A stretch of 64,000 nt of DNA from Chryseobacterium camelliae (GCF_030818575.1 NZ_JAUTAL010000001.1:3906001-3970000); one strand, 5' to 3'; shown: positions 17,360 to 26,744, numbered from the stretch's first letter. A program made the numbers and translations. The notes: generated by a model from the sequence alone, not told the origin.

Positions 17360-18673
17360 TTAATTTACAATCGTTTTTCTGCCTATACTTTTATAATAAA
17401 ATCCATTCTGTGCAGGAATATCCAGAGGATACATATTTCTGCCGTCGAATATCGTTTTACTGTTCATCCTTTTAGCCATTAGCTCAAAGTTAGGATTTTT
17501 AAATTCAGACCATTCCGTAGCAATAAGAAGAGCATCCGCGCCATCCAGAGCTTCATACATGCTTTTAGCATACTGTATTTTATCGCCCAGGATTTTCCTG
17601 ACATTATTTTCGGCTACAGCATCATAAGCTACGATGCGGGCTCCCTTTTCCAGTAGAAGTCTTATATTGTCCAATGAGGATGCCTCACGGATGTCATCGG
17701 TATTGGCTTTAAAAGCCAGCCCCCATATAGCAATGGTTTTTCCTTCAATACTTCCGCCGAAATAATTTTCAATTTCAGATACTAGGATCACTTTCTGATG
17801 GGAATTTACATTTTCGGTGGCCTTTAAAATCTGAAATTCAAAGTCATCCTGTTTGCCAGAATTGATCAGTGCCTTAACGTCTTTGGGAAAACAGCTTCCG
17901 CCGTATCCGATTCCAGGAAAAAGGAAACGATGTCCAATCCGGTCATCACTTCCCATCCCCAATCTTACTTTATCCACATCAGCGCCTACTTTTTCACAAT
18001 AATTGGCAATTTCGTTCATAAAGGTGATCTTTACTGCCAGAAATGAATTAGCGGCGTATTTGGTGAGCTCGGAAGATTTTTCATCCATGAAAATAATCGG
18101 AATCCCCGTATTGGTAAATGGCTGATAAATTGTTGCCATTATATTTTTAGCCTTCTCCGAACTTGCCCCCACAACCACTCTAGAGGGATTCATGGAATCC
18201 TCTACAGCAAACCCTTCACGTAAAAATTCAGGGTTTGAAACCACGTCAAATGGGATGTCGGTTTTTGAAGCGATGACTTCTCTTACCCGGTCAGCCGTTC
18301 CTACAGGAACTGTACTTTTATTCACAATGACTTTATAATCCGTCATCATTTCACCGATGTCATGGGCTACGCGAAGTACATAAGAAAGATCTGCAGAACC
18401 ATCCTCTCCGGGAGGAGTGGGCAATGCGAGGTAAACGACTTCACTTTTGTCAAGAGCTTTCTTTAGATCTGTTGTAAAGAATAGTCTCTCTGCCTGAATA
18501 TTTCTCAGGAACATTTCTTCGAGGTTCGGCTCATAAATGGGAACAATGCCGTTTTTCATACCCTCTACTTTCTTTTCATCAATATCAACACAGTATACTG
18601 AATTGCCAAGCTCGGCAAGAGTAGTCCCGGTGACTAATCCTACATAACCTGTTCCTACAATCGTTATATTCAA
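17360..18673 (-). CDS. ugd: UDP-glucose 6-dehydrogenase family protein
   Basis: The 437-residue protein has the N-terminal NAD-binding MNITIVGTGYVGLVTGTTL, then NPEFLREGFAVEDSMNPSRV in the central region. The catalytic cysteine block GIGYGGSCFPKDVKAL lies near residue 260. IWGLAFKANTDDIREASS marks the UDP-binding C-terminal domain. It would oxidise a UDP-sugar (most likely UDP-glucose to UDP-glucuronate) in two steps with NAD. The family also includes GDP-mannose and UDP-ManNAc dehydrogenases, but the GxGGSCFPKD context favours UDP-glucose. It is the first gene of the minus-strand cluster and has a -7 promoter element 28 nt upstream. Confidence 0.88.
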   Translation of the reverse strand: MNITIVGTGYVGLVTGTTLAELGNSVYCVDIDEKKVEGMKNGIVPIYEPNLEEMFLRNIQAERLFFTTDLKKALDKSEVVYLALPTPPGEDGSADLSYVLRVAHDIGEMMTDYKVIVNKSTVPVGTADRVREVIASKTDIPFDVVSNPEFLREGFAVEDSMNPSRVVVGASSEKAKNIMATIYQPFTNTGIPIIFMDEKSSELTKYAANSFLAVKITFMNEIANYCEKVGADVDKVRLGMGSDDRIGHRFLFPGIGYGGSCFPKDVKALINSGKQDDFEFQILKATENVNSHQKVILVSEIENYFGGSIEGKTIAIWGLAFKANTDDIREASSLDNIRLLLEKGARIVAYDAVAENNVRKILGDKIQYAKSMYEALDGADALLIATEWSEFKNPNFELMAKRMNSKTIFDGRNMYPLDIPAQNGFYYKSIGRKTIVN

Positions 18674-18700
18674 AATGTATTGTTTTTAAAAATCCAGTGA

Positions 18701-18708
18701 CAAAAGTA
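18701..18708 (-). promoter_or_regulatory. -7 promoter element for the polysaccharide cluster
   Basis: Read on the minus strand this is TACTTTTG, a full match to the Bacteroidota TAnnTTTG element. It is 28 nt from the ugd start codon, a normal leader length. I see no TTG at the usual upstream distance, so the -33 element is weak or absent. Confidence 0.5.
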
Positions 18709-18778
18709 ATAAAAATACTTTCATACATCCTTAAATTTGAATAAACAAAACTTAACTTATTGATCTGATAATAAGATA

Positions 18779-18810
18779 TTTTGCTTTTTTATAAAAAATG
18801 CGTATATTTG
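18779..18810 (+). promoter_or_regulatory. Promoter of the rimP-nusA-infB operon
   Basis: TTTTG ending at 18783 and TATATTTG at 18803-18810 are separated by 19 nt, an excellent match to the Bacteroidota housekeeping promoter. The expected start of transcription, a few bases downstream, coincides with the base of the leader hairpin described separately. Confidence 0.8.
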
Positions 18811-18815
18811 CATTG

Positions 18816-18874
18816 GATTTACGGAAAAAAATGGGAAGGCCTTCGGAAGAAAGCCTTTTTTCGTACAGTAAATC
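18816..18874 (+). promoter_or_regulatory. Structured 5' leader with terminator-like hairpin before rimP
   Basis: The arms GATTTAC (18816-18822) and GTAAATC (18868-18874) can pair. Inside them AAGGC (18836-18840) pairs with GCCTT (18853-18857), enclosing CTTCGGAAG, and a run of six T follows the inner stem (18856-18861). The structure begins almost exactly where transcription should start and ends 16 nt before the rimP start codon. It could act as an attenuator, a site for NusA feedback or an mRNA-stabilising cap. No known riboswitch was recognised. Confidence 0.5.
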
Positions 18875-18890
18875 ATCATTATAGTACTAT

Positions 18891-19358
18891 ATGGAGTTTA
18901 GAAAAAGAATTGAAGAATTATTAAACGAATTCCTTGAAAACAGAGAAGATCTGTTTCTTATTGATCTTAAGATTTCTGCCGGGGATGATGTTACCGTGAT
19001 TCTGGATGGAGACCATGGGGTTTCCCTTCAGGATTGTCTGGATGCAAGCAGAGCCATAGAATTTAATATGGACCGTGAGGAACATGATTTCAGTCTTCAG
19101 GTAATGTCTGCGGGATTAAGTGAGCCTTTGGCTATACCGAGGCAATATCAGAAAAACATAGGAAGAGAAATTGAAGTTTTACTCAACGATTCTTCTAAAA
19201 TTGAAGGAGAGCTTGCCAGGGTGGATGATGAAAAGATCACGCTCATCCTGCGTTACAGGAAACCTAAAGAAATAGGTAAAGGGAAAGTGGATGTGGAGGA
19301 AGAGAAAGAAATTCCTTACACTGAAATAAAAAAATCATTGGTAATAATTAAATTTTAA
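18891..19358 (+). CDS. rimP: Ribosome maturation factor RimP
   Basis: The 155-residue protein matches RimP in length and context. The blocks EFRKRIEELLNEFLENRED, VTVILDGDHGVSLQDCLDAS and LQVMSAGLSEPL cover the N-terminal alpha/beta domain, where the family usually has EVSSPGLDRPL. The C-terminal SH3-like barrel follows from residue 95. RimP binds the 30S subunit and is needed for its late assembly. The gene order rimP, nusA, infB is conserved across bacteria and supports the call. The small gap of 15 nt to nusA indicates one transcript. Confidence 0.93.
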   Translation: MEFRKRIEELLNEFLENREDLFLIDLKISAGDDVTVILDGDHGVSLQDCLDASRAIEFNMDREEHDFSLQVMSAGLSEPLAIPRQYQKNIGREIEVLLNDSSKIEGELARVDDEKITLILRYRKPKEIGKGKVDVEEEKEIPYTEIKKSLVIIKF

Positions 19359-19373
19359 AAAGAAAAAAAATAA

Positions 19374-20609
19374 ATGGATAATATAGCGTTGATTGAATCC
19401 TTTGGTGATTTCAAAGACGAAAAGGGGATCAGTAAGATTGATCTTATGGCGATTATTGAAGATTCACTGAAAACTCTTTTGAGAAAAAGATTTGACTCAG
19501 ACGATCACTTTGATGTTATTGTAAATCCTGATAAGGGAGATTTTCAGATTTTCCTGAACAAAACCATTGTGGAAGATGAAATGTCTGAAGATGATGACCT
19601 GGAAATTGAAATCTCTGAAGCCAAGAAGATAGATCCTACATTTGAAGTTGGGGAAGATTTTACAATGGAAATTCCTGTGGCCCAGCTGGGGAGAAGAAAT
19701 ATCCTTACGCTGAAGCAGATTCTGGCTACAAAACTTCAGGAACACAACAATGCGATGCTATACGAACAGTTCAAAGACAGGATTGGCGAGATTGTTGTTG
19801 GTGAAATCCATCATATCCGCCACAAGCATGTTATTTTGCTGGATGATGAAGGGAATGAGTTCATTTTGCCTAAAGAAAATCAGATCCCTTCCGATTTCTT
19901 TAAAAAAGGAGAGAATATCAGAGCTATTGTAGAAACGGTTGATTTTAAAGGATCCAAACCACAGATTATCATTTCCAGAACGGCACCTAAATTTTTGGAA
20001 AAACTTCTGGAGCTAGAAATTCCGGAAATCCAGGACGGAACCATTATGCTTAAAAAAGTTGTGAGGATTCCGGGAGAGAAAGCGAAAATCGCAGTGGATG
20101 CCTATGATGACAGAATTGATCCTGTAGGGGCATGCGTAGGAGTGAAAGGTTCAAGAATCCATGGTGTGGTAAGAGAATTGAGAAATGAAAACATTGATGT
20201 CATCCAATGGTCTAAAAATCCTGAAATTCTTGTGAAAAGGGCTTTAGGGAATGTAACCATCAATAAAATTGATATCAGCAGTAATGGAAATTATGCCTTG
20301 GTATACACACCGGTAGAGGAGATTTCTAAAGTGATTGGAAAACAGGGACAGAATATCAGACTTGCTTCTTGGTTGACAGGTTATGAGATTGATGTGCACA
20401 GAGAATCCAGTGAGGACGATGACGTTGAATTGAAAGAATTCAATGACGATATTGAAGAATGGGTATTGGAAGAGTTCAGAAAAGTAGGGCTTACTACTGC
20501 TAAATCTGTATTGGATAAAGATACCGAAAGCCTGCTGAATATGGTGGATCTGGAAGAAGAAACCATTGAAGAAGTGAAACGTATTCTTAGGGAAGAATTT
20601 GAAGATTAA
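19374..20609 (+). CDS. nusA: Transcription termination/antitermination protein NusA
   Basis: The 411-residue protein has an N-terminal polymerase-binding domain (KIDLMAIIEDSLKTLLRKRF). An S1 domain follows around residues 130-200 (GEIVVGEIHHIRHKHVILL). The KH domains show VGVKGSRIHGVVRELRNE and SKVIGKQGQNIRLASWLTGY, the second with the GxxG loop. It lacks the extra acidic C-terminal repeats of the E. coli protein, as is normal outside gammaproteobacteria. NusA binds RNA polymerase and modulates pausing, termination and antitermination. It is the middle gene of the rimP-nusA-infB operon. Confidence 0.96.
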   Translation: MDNIALIESFGDFKDEKGISKIDLMAIIEDSLKTLLRKRFDSDDHFDVIVNPDKGDFQIFLNKTIVEDEMSEDDDLEIEISEAKKIDPTFEVGEDFTMEIPVAQLGRRNILTLKQILATKLQEHNNAMLYEQFKDRIGEIVVGEIHHIRHKHVILLDDEGNEFILPKENQIPSDFFKKGENIRAIVETVDFKGSKPQIIISRTAPKFLEKLLELEIPEIQDGTIMLKKVVRIPGEKAKIAVDAYDDRIDPVGACVGVKGSRIHGVVRELRNENIDVIQWSKNPEILVKRALGNVTINKIDISSNGNYALVYTPVEEISKVIGKQGQNIRLASWLTGYEIDVHRESSEDDDVELKEFNDDIEEWVLEEFRKVGLTTAKSVLDKDTESLLNMVDLEEETIEEVKRILREEFED

Positions 20610-20685
20610 GATTTTAAATAAATTTTAATAATTAGTAAAAAAGAAATACTTTAATTTTAAGGATTAAAAAACAGTAAAATAATAG

Positions 20686-23610
20686 ATGCCAAAAATTAGA
20701 TTAAATAAAGCGGTTAAGGAATTCAATATTTCGATGTCCAGGTTAGTAGAATTTTTACAGTCCAGGGGCTTCGTGGTTGAAAGTAATCCTAACGCTCAAT
20801 TAGAAGAAGCGGCATATTCTGCATTGGAGGCTGAGTTTGCCAAGGACGGCGAGCAACGTAAAGCTTCCCATGAGGTGGTTATCACCAAAGTTCCGGAAGA
20901 AAAACTGGAAATTGAGGAGAAAAAGACCCCTGAAGTAATAAGAGCTAAAGCTAATATAAAACCGGAAACAAAGGTTCTTGGAAAAATAGATCTTGATCCT
21001 AAAAAGCCTGAGGCTGAAGAGGCTCCGGCGGATTTCTCCACTCCTGCAGTGGAAGAGAAAAAAGAAGTTGAACCTGTTTCTGACCATAAACCTGCTCCTG
21101 AAAAACAGGAATTTAAAGTTCTGGACAAGATAGATCTTTCCCAGATCGAATCCAGAAACAGACCCGTTAAAAAAGATAAGCCGAAAGTGGAAGAGAAGAA
21201 GGCAGAAGAAAAACCGGCTGAACAACCTGTAAAAGAAAGTCCGAAAGCAGAGCCTGTTCAGGCTCCTGCGGATACTAAACCTGAACAACCGGCAGCGGAA
21301 CCTGAATCTCAGGAACCTCAGAAGATTGAGACCGTATATCAGAAGCTTGACGGACCGAAAATCGTTGGAGAAAAGATTGACCTAAGCCAGTTTGCTGATA
21401 AGTCGAAAGGTGCAGGAGCGAAAAAGAAGAGGAAAAGAATTGAAAAGCCAGGGTCTAACCAGCCTAATACTGGGAATACACAGGGTGGCAATAACAATCA
21501 GGGCAACCGTCCGCAAGGCCAGGGAGGAAATAACAGGCCTCAGGGGCAAAACGGCGGACCTGGAAACCGTCCACCGGGACAGGGTGGCCAAGGTGGAAAC
21601 CGTTTTGGAAACAATCAGGGCAACCGTCCGCAAGGTCAGGGTGGCGGCTTCAAAAAAGGAGGCCAGAATAATCGTCCGGGCCAAAGGGTAATGCCTGTTG
21701 AGCTTACAGATGAGCAGGTTAAGAACCAGATCAAGGAAACCCTTGAAAAACTGACTAATAAAGGAGGTAAATCTAAATCTTCCAAGCACAGGAAAGACAA
21801 AAGGACCTTCCGTAGAGAGCAGGATGAGCGTCAGCAGGAGCTGGAAGCTCAGGACAGAACACTGAAAGTTACGGAATTCATTACCGTAGGTGAATTGGCC
21901 AGTTTAATGAATGTTTCCCCGACTGAAGTGATTTCTGCATGTTTCTCTTTAGGAGTTATGGTTACGATGAACCAAAGGCTGGAAGCGGATACCTTATTGT
22001 TGGTAGCAGATGAATTCGGATACAAGATTGAATTCTCTGATGCTGATCTTGAAGATTCTGAAACAGAAGAGATCGTTGACAGTGAAGAAGATCTTGTACC
22101 ACGAGCACCGATCGTGACTGTTATGGGACACGTAGACCATGGTAAAACGTCTTTGCTGGATTATGTCAGAAAGACCAACGTTATCGCCGGCGAATCAGGA
22201 GGTATCACCCAGCATATCGGGGCTTACAACGTGAAACTTGAAAACGGACAGAGAATTACATTCCTCGATACACCAGGTCACGAAGCATTTACCGCGATGA
22301 GGGCAAGAGGAGCACAGATCACCGATATTGCCATTATTGTAATTGCAGCAGATGATGATGTGATGCCTCAGACTAAAGAAGCTATTTCGCACGCTCAGGC
22401 GGCAGGTGTACCGATGATCATTGCCTTAAACAAGGTTGATAAACCGAATGCTAATCCGGATAACATCCGTCAGCAGCTTTCAGGAATGAACATTTTAGTG
22501 GAAGAATGGGGAGGAAATGTACAATCCCAGGAGATTTCTGCTAAATTCGGTAACAACGTTGACCTGTTATTAGAAAAAGTTTTGCTTCAGGCAGAATTAT
22601 TGGAGCTAAAAGCAAATCCGGACAGAAATGCCCAGGGAGTAGTTATTGAAGCTTCATTGGATAAAGGAAGAGGATATGTTTCTACCATGTTGGTGCAATC
22701 AGGTACTCTACGTGTAGGGGATTATGTATTGGCAGGTAAAAACCATGGTAAAGTGAAAGCTATGCTGGATGAAAGAGGTAAAAACCTTGCTGAGGCTGGA
22801 CCTTCTATTCCGGTAACGATTTTAGGCCTTGACGGTGCTCCGACTGCCGGTGACAAGTTCAAGGTATATGAAGATGAAAGTGAAGCAAAATCTATTGCCA
22901 ATAAGAGAGAGCAGCTTCAACGTGAACTTTCAATCAGGACTAAAAAGCATACAACGCTTGAGGAATTGGGAAGAAGGATTGCTCTTGGTGACTTCAAAGA
23001 GCTTAATATCATCCTAAAAGGTGATGTGGATGGTTCGGTAGAAGCATTGTCAGATCAGTTACAGAGACTTTCTACTGCGGAAATCAACGTTAATATACTG
23101 CATAAAGGTGTTGGTCCAATTACGGAATCAGATGTTAACCTTGCCGCTGCTTCAGATGCCATTATCATTGGTTTCAACGTGAGAGCCGGAGGTAATGCTA
23201 GAGAACTTGCAGACAGGGAGGAAATAGAGATCAGAACTTATTCTGTAATTTATGCCGCTATCGAAGAAGTGAAAGAAGCAATGGAAGGAATGCTTTCTCC
23301 TGAAATTAAAGAACAGGTTATCGGTAATGTTGAGATCAGAGAGGTGTTTAAAATCTCCAAAGTCGGAACGATTGCCGGATGTATGGTTCTTTCAGGAAAA
23401 GTTGCCAGAAATTCAAAAATCAGGGTGCTTCGCGACGGTATTGTGAAATTTGACGGGGAACTGGAAAGCTTAAAGCGTTTCAAGGATGACGTTAAAGAAG
23501 TTACAAAAGGTTACGAATGTGGTCTGAACTTGAAAGGATACAATGATATTGAAGTTGGAGATATCCTGGAAGTGTATGAAGAGGTTGCTGTGAAGAAGAA
23601 ATTAAAATAG
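20686..23610 (+). CDS. infB: Translation initiation factor IF-2
   Basis: The 974-residue protein has an N-terminal helical IF2_N segment (MPKIRLNKAVKEFNISMSRL). A long Lys/Glu/Pro-rich linker follows, then a Gly/Asn/Gln-rich low-complexity tract at about residues 260-345. The GTPase domain starts near residue 475 with VTVMGHVDHGKTSLLDYV, then ITFLDTPGHEAFTAM and IIALNKVDKPNANP. Domains II to IV follow, ending in the tRNA-binding C2 domain. IF-2 brings initiator tRNA to the 30S subunit. The linker length and repeats vary between species. A strong terminator follows 21 nt after the stop, so infB closes the operon. Confidence 0.97.
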   Translation: MPKIRLNKAVKEFNISMSRLVEFLQSRGFVVESNPNAQLEEAAYSALEAEFAKDGEQRKASHEVVITKVPEEKLEIEEKKTPEVIRAKANIKPETKVLGKIDLDPKKPEAEEAPADFSTPAVEEKKEVEPVSDHKPAPEKQEFKVLDKIDLSQIESRNRPVKKDKPKVEEKKAEEKPAEQPVKESPKAEPVQAPADTKPEQPAAEPESQEPQKIETVYQKLDGPKIVGEKIDLSQFADKSKGAGAKKKRKRIEKPGSNQPNTGNTQGGNNNQGNRPQGQGGNNRPQGQNGGPGNRPPGQGGQGGNRFGNNQGNRPQGQGGGFKKGGQNNRPGQRVMPVELTDEQVKNQIKETLEKLTNKGGKSKSSKHRKDKRTFRREQDERQQELEAQDRTLKVTEFITVGELASLMNVSPTEVISACFSLGVMVTMNQRLEADTLLLVADEFGYKIEFSDADLEDSETEEIVDSEEDLVPRAPIVTVMGHVDHGKTSLLDYVRKTNVIAGESGGITQHIGAYNVKLENGQRITFLDTPGHEAFTAMRARGAQITDIAIIVIAADDDVMPQTKEAISHAQAAGVPMIIALNKVDKPNANPDNIRQQLSGMNILVEEWGGNVQSQEISAKFGNNVDLLLEKVLLQAELLELKANPDRNAQGVVIEASLDKGRGYVSTMLVQSGTLRVGDYVLAGKNHGKVKAMLDERGKNLAEAGPSIPVTILGLDGAPTAGDKFKVYEDESEAKSIANKREQLQRELSIRTKKHTTLEELGRRIALGDFKELNIILKGDVDGSVEALSDQLQRLSTAEINVNILHKGVGPITESDVNLAAASDAIIIGFNVRAGGNARELADREEIEIRTYSVIYAAIEEVKEAMEGMLSPEIKEQVIGNVEIREVFKISKVGTIAGCMVLSGKVARNSKIRVLRDGIVKFDGELESLKRFKDDVKEVTKGYECGLNLKGYNDIEVGDILEVYEEVAVKKKLK

Positions 23611-23631
23611 TATACTTTATTTAGATAATTG

Positions 23632-23659
23632 TCCCGCTTGAAATAAGCGGGATTTTTTT
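23632..23659 (+). terminator. Terminator of the rimP-nusA-infB operon
   Basis: The perfect 8-bp arms TCCCGCTT (23632-23639) and AAGCGGGA (23645-23652) enclose a 5-nt loop and are followed by seven T. It lies just after the infB stop. Confidence 0.9.
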
Positions 23660-23672
23660 GTTTCATAGTGTA

Positions 23673-23691
23673 ATTTATAATGCTTCTAAAT
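23673..23691. promoter_or_regulatory. Fur-box-like 19-bp palindrome upstream of the first SusC gene
   Basis: The sequence fits the imperfect palindrome ATTTAnAATnATTnTAAAT with one mismatch in the central right half. The same element occurs upstream of the second SusC gene, with the same distance to the start codon. The architecture resembles Fur operators, which have AATnATT at their centre. Iron control of the downstream TonB-dependent system is inference. The site is about 165 nt upstream of the promoter called at 23856-23886, which is far for simple repression. Confidence 0.45.
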
Positions 23692-23696
23692 TAACT

Positions 23697-23727
23697 CAAA
23701 TGTTTGTTTAATTTATTTAAACATTTG
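23697..23727. repeat. Inverted repeat in the SusC leader region
   Basis: CAAATGTTT (23697-23705) and AAACATTTG (23719-23727) are exact inverted complements with a 13-nt spacer. It has no T run in the right place for a terminator on the plus strand. It may be a regulator-binding site. It is not conserved before the second SusC gene. Confidence 0.35.
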
Positions 23728-23855
23728 TTTGTTATCATTTTAAATCCCTATTGTTTGAATCATTTTTATGATAAAATTGGCAATAATGATGGTTTTTATT
23801 TTAAAATTACATGGCAGCAAACAACTTATAACGCTATAGACGCAAAAGTTGAAGC

Positions 23856-23886
23856 TTGGCTGTGTTGAGAATAATTAACATATTTG
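23856..23886 (+). promoter_or_regulatory. Promoter of the first SusC/SusD pair
   Basis: TTG at 23856-23858 and CATATTTG at 23879-23886 (one mismatch to TAnnTTTG) are 20 nt apart. The second SusC gene has the same two elements with the same spacing. The leader to the ATG would be about 20 nt. Confidence 0.6.
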
Positions 23887-23912
23887 CTGCTTAAATATTA
23901 AAATTTGTTAAT

Positions 23913-26744
23913 ATGAATGTTAAACTAAAAGTGTTAAGTGCAGGAGTTTTGTTTTTTTTAGGACAGACTACTTTTGCACAGACTACGAAGAATGATACCA
24001 TAGCCAAGGAAGCTCAGATTGAAGAGGTGGTAATGGTTGGGTTTGGCCAAAAGAGGGCAGTTCAGGAAATTACCGGCTCTACATCTACCATGAAAGCAAA
24101 AGCGATTGAAGATATTCCGGTGGCTTCTGTAGATAAAATGCTTCAAGGTAGAGTTACCGGAGTTCAGACAGGTTCTTCATCCGGACAGCCAGGAGGATTT
24201 GCCGCTGTACGAGTAAGAGGGGTAGCCTCAATTAATGGTGGGGTTTCTCCCATTTATATTGTAGATGGTGTTCGAGTAGCATCTGGGGATTTAACGGGTA
24301 ATAGTACCACTGCAAATATATTGGCGAACTTAAATCCTGATGACATTGAAAGTTTAACAGTTCTAAAAGATGCGGTATCAACAGCTGTTTATGGTGCTGA
24401 TGCAGGAGCTGGAGTTATCATCATCACAACAAAATCTGGTAAAAAAGGTAAGCCAAGATTTAATGTGAGTTTTAACCATGGTGTCAGTGACCGCGCTATT
24501 GAAGGATACAGAGGGCTTAATGCAGATCAATATAAGCAATTAACGGCAGTAGGCGTTTTAAATAGATATCCATCATTAGGAACTATTGACAATACAATGG
24601 CTCAACTTGCAGATGGTGCTCTTGGAGAAGGGATAGCGTCAATATATACTCTGGGGGGAAATACGGATTGGAGAAAAGAGCTTTCTCGTTCAGGAGCTTA
24701 TGTGCAAAATGCTGATGTAAGTGTATCAGGAGGAAGTGACCAAATATCCTACTACACATCAGTAAATTATTTTGATCAGAATAGTATTGTTAAAAATTCT
24801 TACTTCAATAGGTTAACATTCACAAATAAATTAGATGTAAAAGCAACAGATAAACTCAGATTTGGGACTAATCTACAGTTTTCTTACAGTAAGATAAGCA
24901 CATTAGCGAATGGAGGAGGATTTGCAAACCCTATCTTAGGTGAGTATTTTTTAAGGCCAACAGATCCGGTTTACAATCCTGATGGAAGTTATTATTGGGG
25001 GCCAAATGGAAGAATGTCCAACGGGTTATTTAATAATGCTGCGCTTCTTGAGTTGAACTCGAGGACAGGAAAAACAGCAAGGATATTTGGTAGCTTATAT
25101 GCTGAATATGATATTCTTAAAAATTTGAAATATAGATTCGTTTTTGCACCTGAATTCATTAACATAGAAGAAGATGAATATTCCAGCCCTGTTCATGGAG
25201 ATGGAACCAATTACAATGGTTTGGCTAATTCAGGTACAAGAAGATATTTTAATTTTAACGTACAAAATATATTAAGTTATAACTTTAGACTGGCTGAAAA
25301 ACATAATTTTGACTTTTCTGCAATTCAGGAAGCTTACAAATCAGATTTTAGAAACATTACAGCTTCAGCTTCATCAATCGGTACTCTTAGCCTGACAACA
25401 TTAACAAATTTTGTTAAAATGCAGTCTATAGCAGGAGGTAGAAGTGAGAACAGCAGATATGGTTATGCTGTAACTGGACACTATGATTTCGATAAGTTGA
25501 TTTTATTAGACGCATCATACAGAAGAGATGTTCTTTCGAATTTTACGCCTGGTCAAAAAGCTGGTGACTTCTGGTCTGCAGGTTTAGGTGTTGATTTGGC
25601 AAGATTGGAATTTGTTAAAAATGTAGATGCTATTTCTTCATTAAAATTCAGAGCGTCATATGGTAAGGTTGGTAACCAGATTTCTGCACTGCCATATGCA
25701 CTGTACGCTTATTCTACCAATTATGGTGATCTTGCCGCTGCAAGTTATTCCGGATATTATAATCCTAATCTGAAATGGGAGACTATAAAGCCTTTTAATG
25801 TAGGATTTGATTTCGGTTTTTTCAAGAATAGATTAACTGTTTCAGCAGATTACTACAACAAAAAAACAGAAGATTTAGTGTATAATATTCCACTTTCATC
25901 TTCTCAGGGATTATCAAGTTATGTCGACAATATTGGTGATCTTGTAAACCGAGGATTTGAATTTGCTGTAAATGGTGACATCTTAAAAGGATCAAGAGAT
26001 CAGTTCAGTTTAAGTATAGGTGCAAATTTAAGTACCCTGCATAATGAAATAACTTCATTATATGGAGGGACTGTAAACACAGCTTTACAAACAACTAGAG
26101 TGGGAGAAGGTGTTAGAACTTGGTTTTTAAGAAAATGGGCAGGTGTAGATCCTAGTAATGGAGACCCACTATGGTATGTAAATGGTGTTGACGGAGAGAC
26201 TACAAATAATTACAACAATGCCAAGCAGGCTGTTCAGGGAAGTTTCTTAAGCAAAATATTTGGTGGTGCTAATTTAAATATGGCTTACAAAGGTTTTGGT
26301 TTAGACGCACAATTTACCTATGGTTTTGGTGGAAAGATATATAATGACTGGGCTAATTATTTATTAAGTGATGGTCAGTACACTGCAAACTATCCTGGTT
26401 ATGCAGATCAGATGGACTATTGGACTCCTGATAATCCGAATGCTGCAAATCCGAAGCCTATTTATGGAGGGAATAAAAGAAGTAATCAGGCATCAACAAG
26501 ATTCTTGTATGATAGTGATTATATCAGATTAGGAAATGCTAAACTTTCCTATACATTTACCAGAGACTTTTTAAATGGTTCTGGACTAAATTCAGTACAG
26601 ATTTATGTAATGGGTACCAATATCTGGACACATACATTTGATGATAGATTAAAGCTTGATCCGGAAATTAATCTTGAAGGTACATCAAACTTAAACTTAC
26701 CAATTATGAAAACATACAGTATTGGTGTTAATATTGGGTTCTAA
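23913..26744 (+). CDS. SusC-like TonB-dependent outer-membrane receptor
   Basis: The 943-residue protein has a signal peptide ending in GQTTFAQ and a TonB-box-like segment IEEVVMVGFGQKR. A plug domain follows with KMLQGRVTGVQTGSSSGQPG and PIYIVDGVRV, then ESLTVLKDAVSTAVYGADAG, the RagA/SusC-specific block. The rest is a 22-stranded barrel ending in an aromatic residue (SIGVNIGF). It lacks the N-terminal carboxypeptidase-like domain seen in many Bacteroides SusC proteins. SusC proteins import large substrates with energy from TonB. No carbohydrate-active enzyme is nearby, so a glycan substrate should not be assumed. It forms an operon with the SusD-like lipoprotein 19 nt downstream. Confidence 0.95.
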   Translation: MNVKLKVLSAGVLFFLGQTTFAQTTKNDTIAKEAQIEEVVMVGFGQKRAVQEITGSTSTMKAKAIEDIPVASVDKMLQGRVTGVQTGSSSGQPGGFAAVRVRGVASINGGVSPIYIVDGVRVASGDLTGNSTTANILANLNPDDIESLTVLKDAVSTAVYGADAGAGVIIITTKSGKKGKPRFNVSFNHGVSDRAIEGYRGLNADQYKQLTAVGVLNRYPSLGTIDNTMAQLADGALGEGIASIYTLGGNTDWRKELSRSGAYVQNADVSVSGGSDQISYYTSVNYFDQNSIVKNSYFNRLTFTNKLDVKATDKLRFGTNLQFSYSKISTLANGGGFANPILGEYFLRPTDPVYNPDGSYYWGPNGRMSNGLFNNAALLELNSRTGKTARIFGSLYAEYDILKNLKYRFVFAPEFINIEEDEYSSPVHGDGTNYNGLANSGTRRYFNFNVQNILSYNFRLAEKHNFDFSAIQEAYKSDFRNITASASSIGTLSLTTLTNFVKMQSIAGGRSENSRYGYAVTGHYDFDKLILLDASYRRDVLSNFTPGQKAGDFWSAGLGVDLARLEFVKNVDAISSLKFRASYGKVGNQISALPYALYAYSTNYGDLAAASYSGYYNPNLKWETIKPFNVGFDFGFFKNRLTVSADYYNKKTEDLVYNIPLSSSQGLSSYVDNIGDLVNRGFEFAVNGDILKGSRDQFSLSIGANLSTLHNEITSLYGGTVNTALQTTRVGEGVRTWFLRKWAGVDPSNGDPLWYVNGVDGETTNNYNNAKQAVQGSFLSKIFGGANLNMAYKGFGLDAQFTYGFGGKIYNDWANYLLSDGQYTANYPGYADQMDYWTPDNPNAANPKPIYGGNKRSNQASTRFLYDSDYIRLGNAKLSYTFTRDFLNGSGLNSVQIYVMGTNIWTHTFDDRLKLDPEINLEGTSNLNLPIMKTYSIGVNIGF

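Noticed and set aside
21470..21690. Repeated units that resemble a CRISPR array
   Set aside because: They encode the GNRPQGQGG tract of IF-2 in frame and lack regular spacers.
21382..21789. Long minus-strand frame inside infB
   Set aside because: It is the antisense shadow of the low-complexity linker of IF-2, caused by biased codon use.
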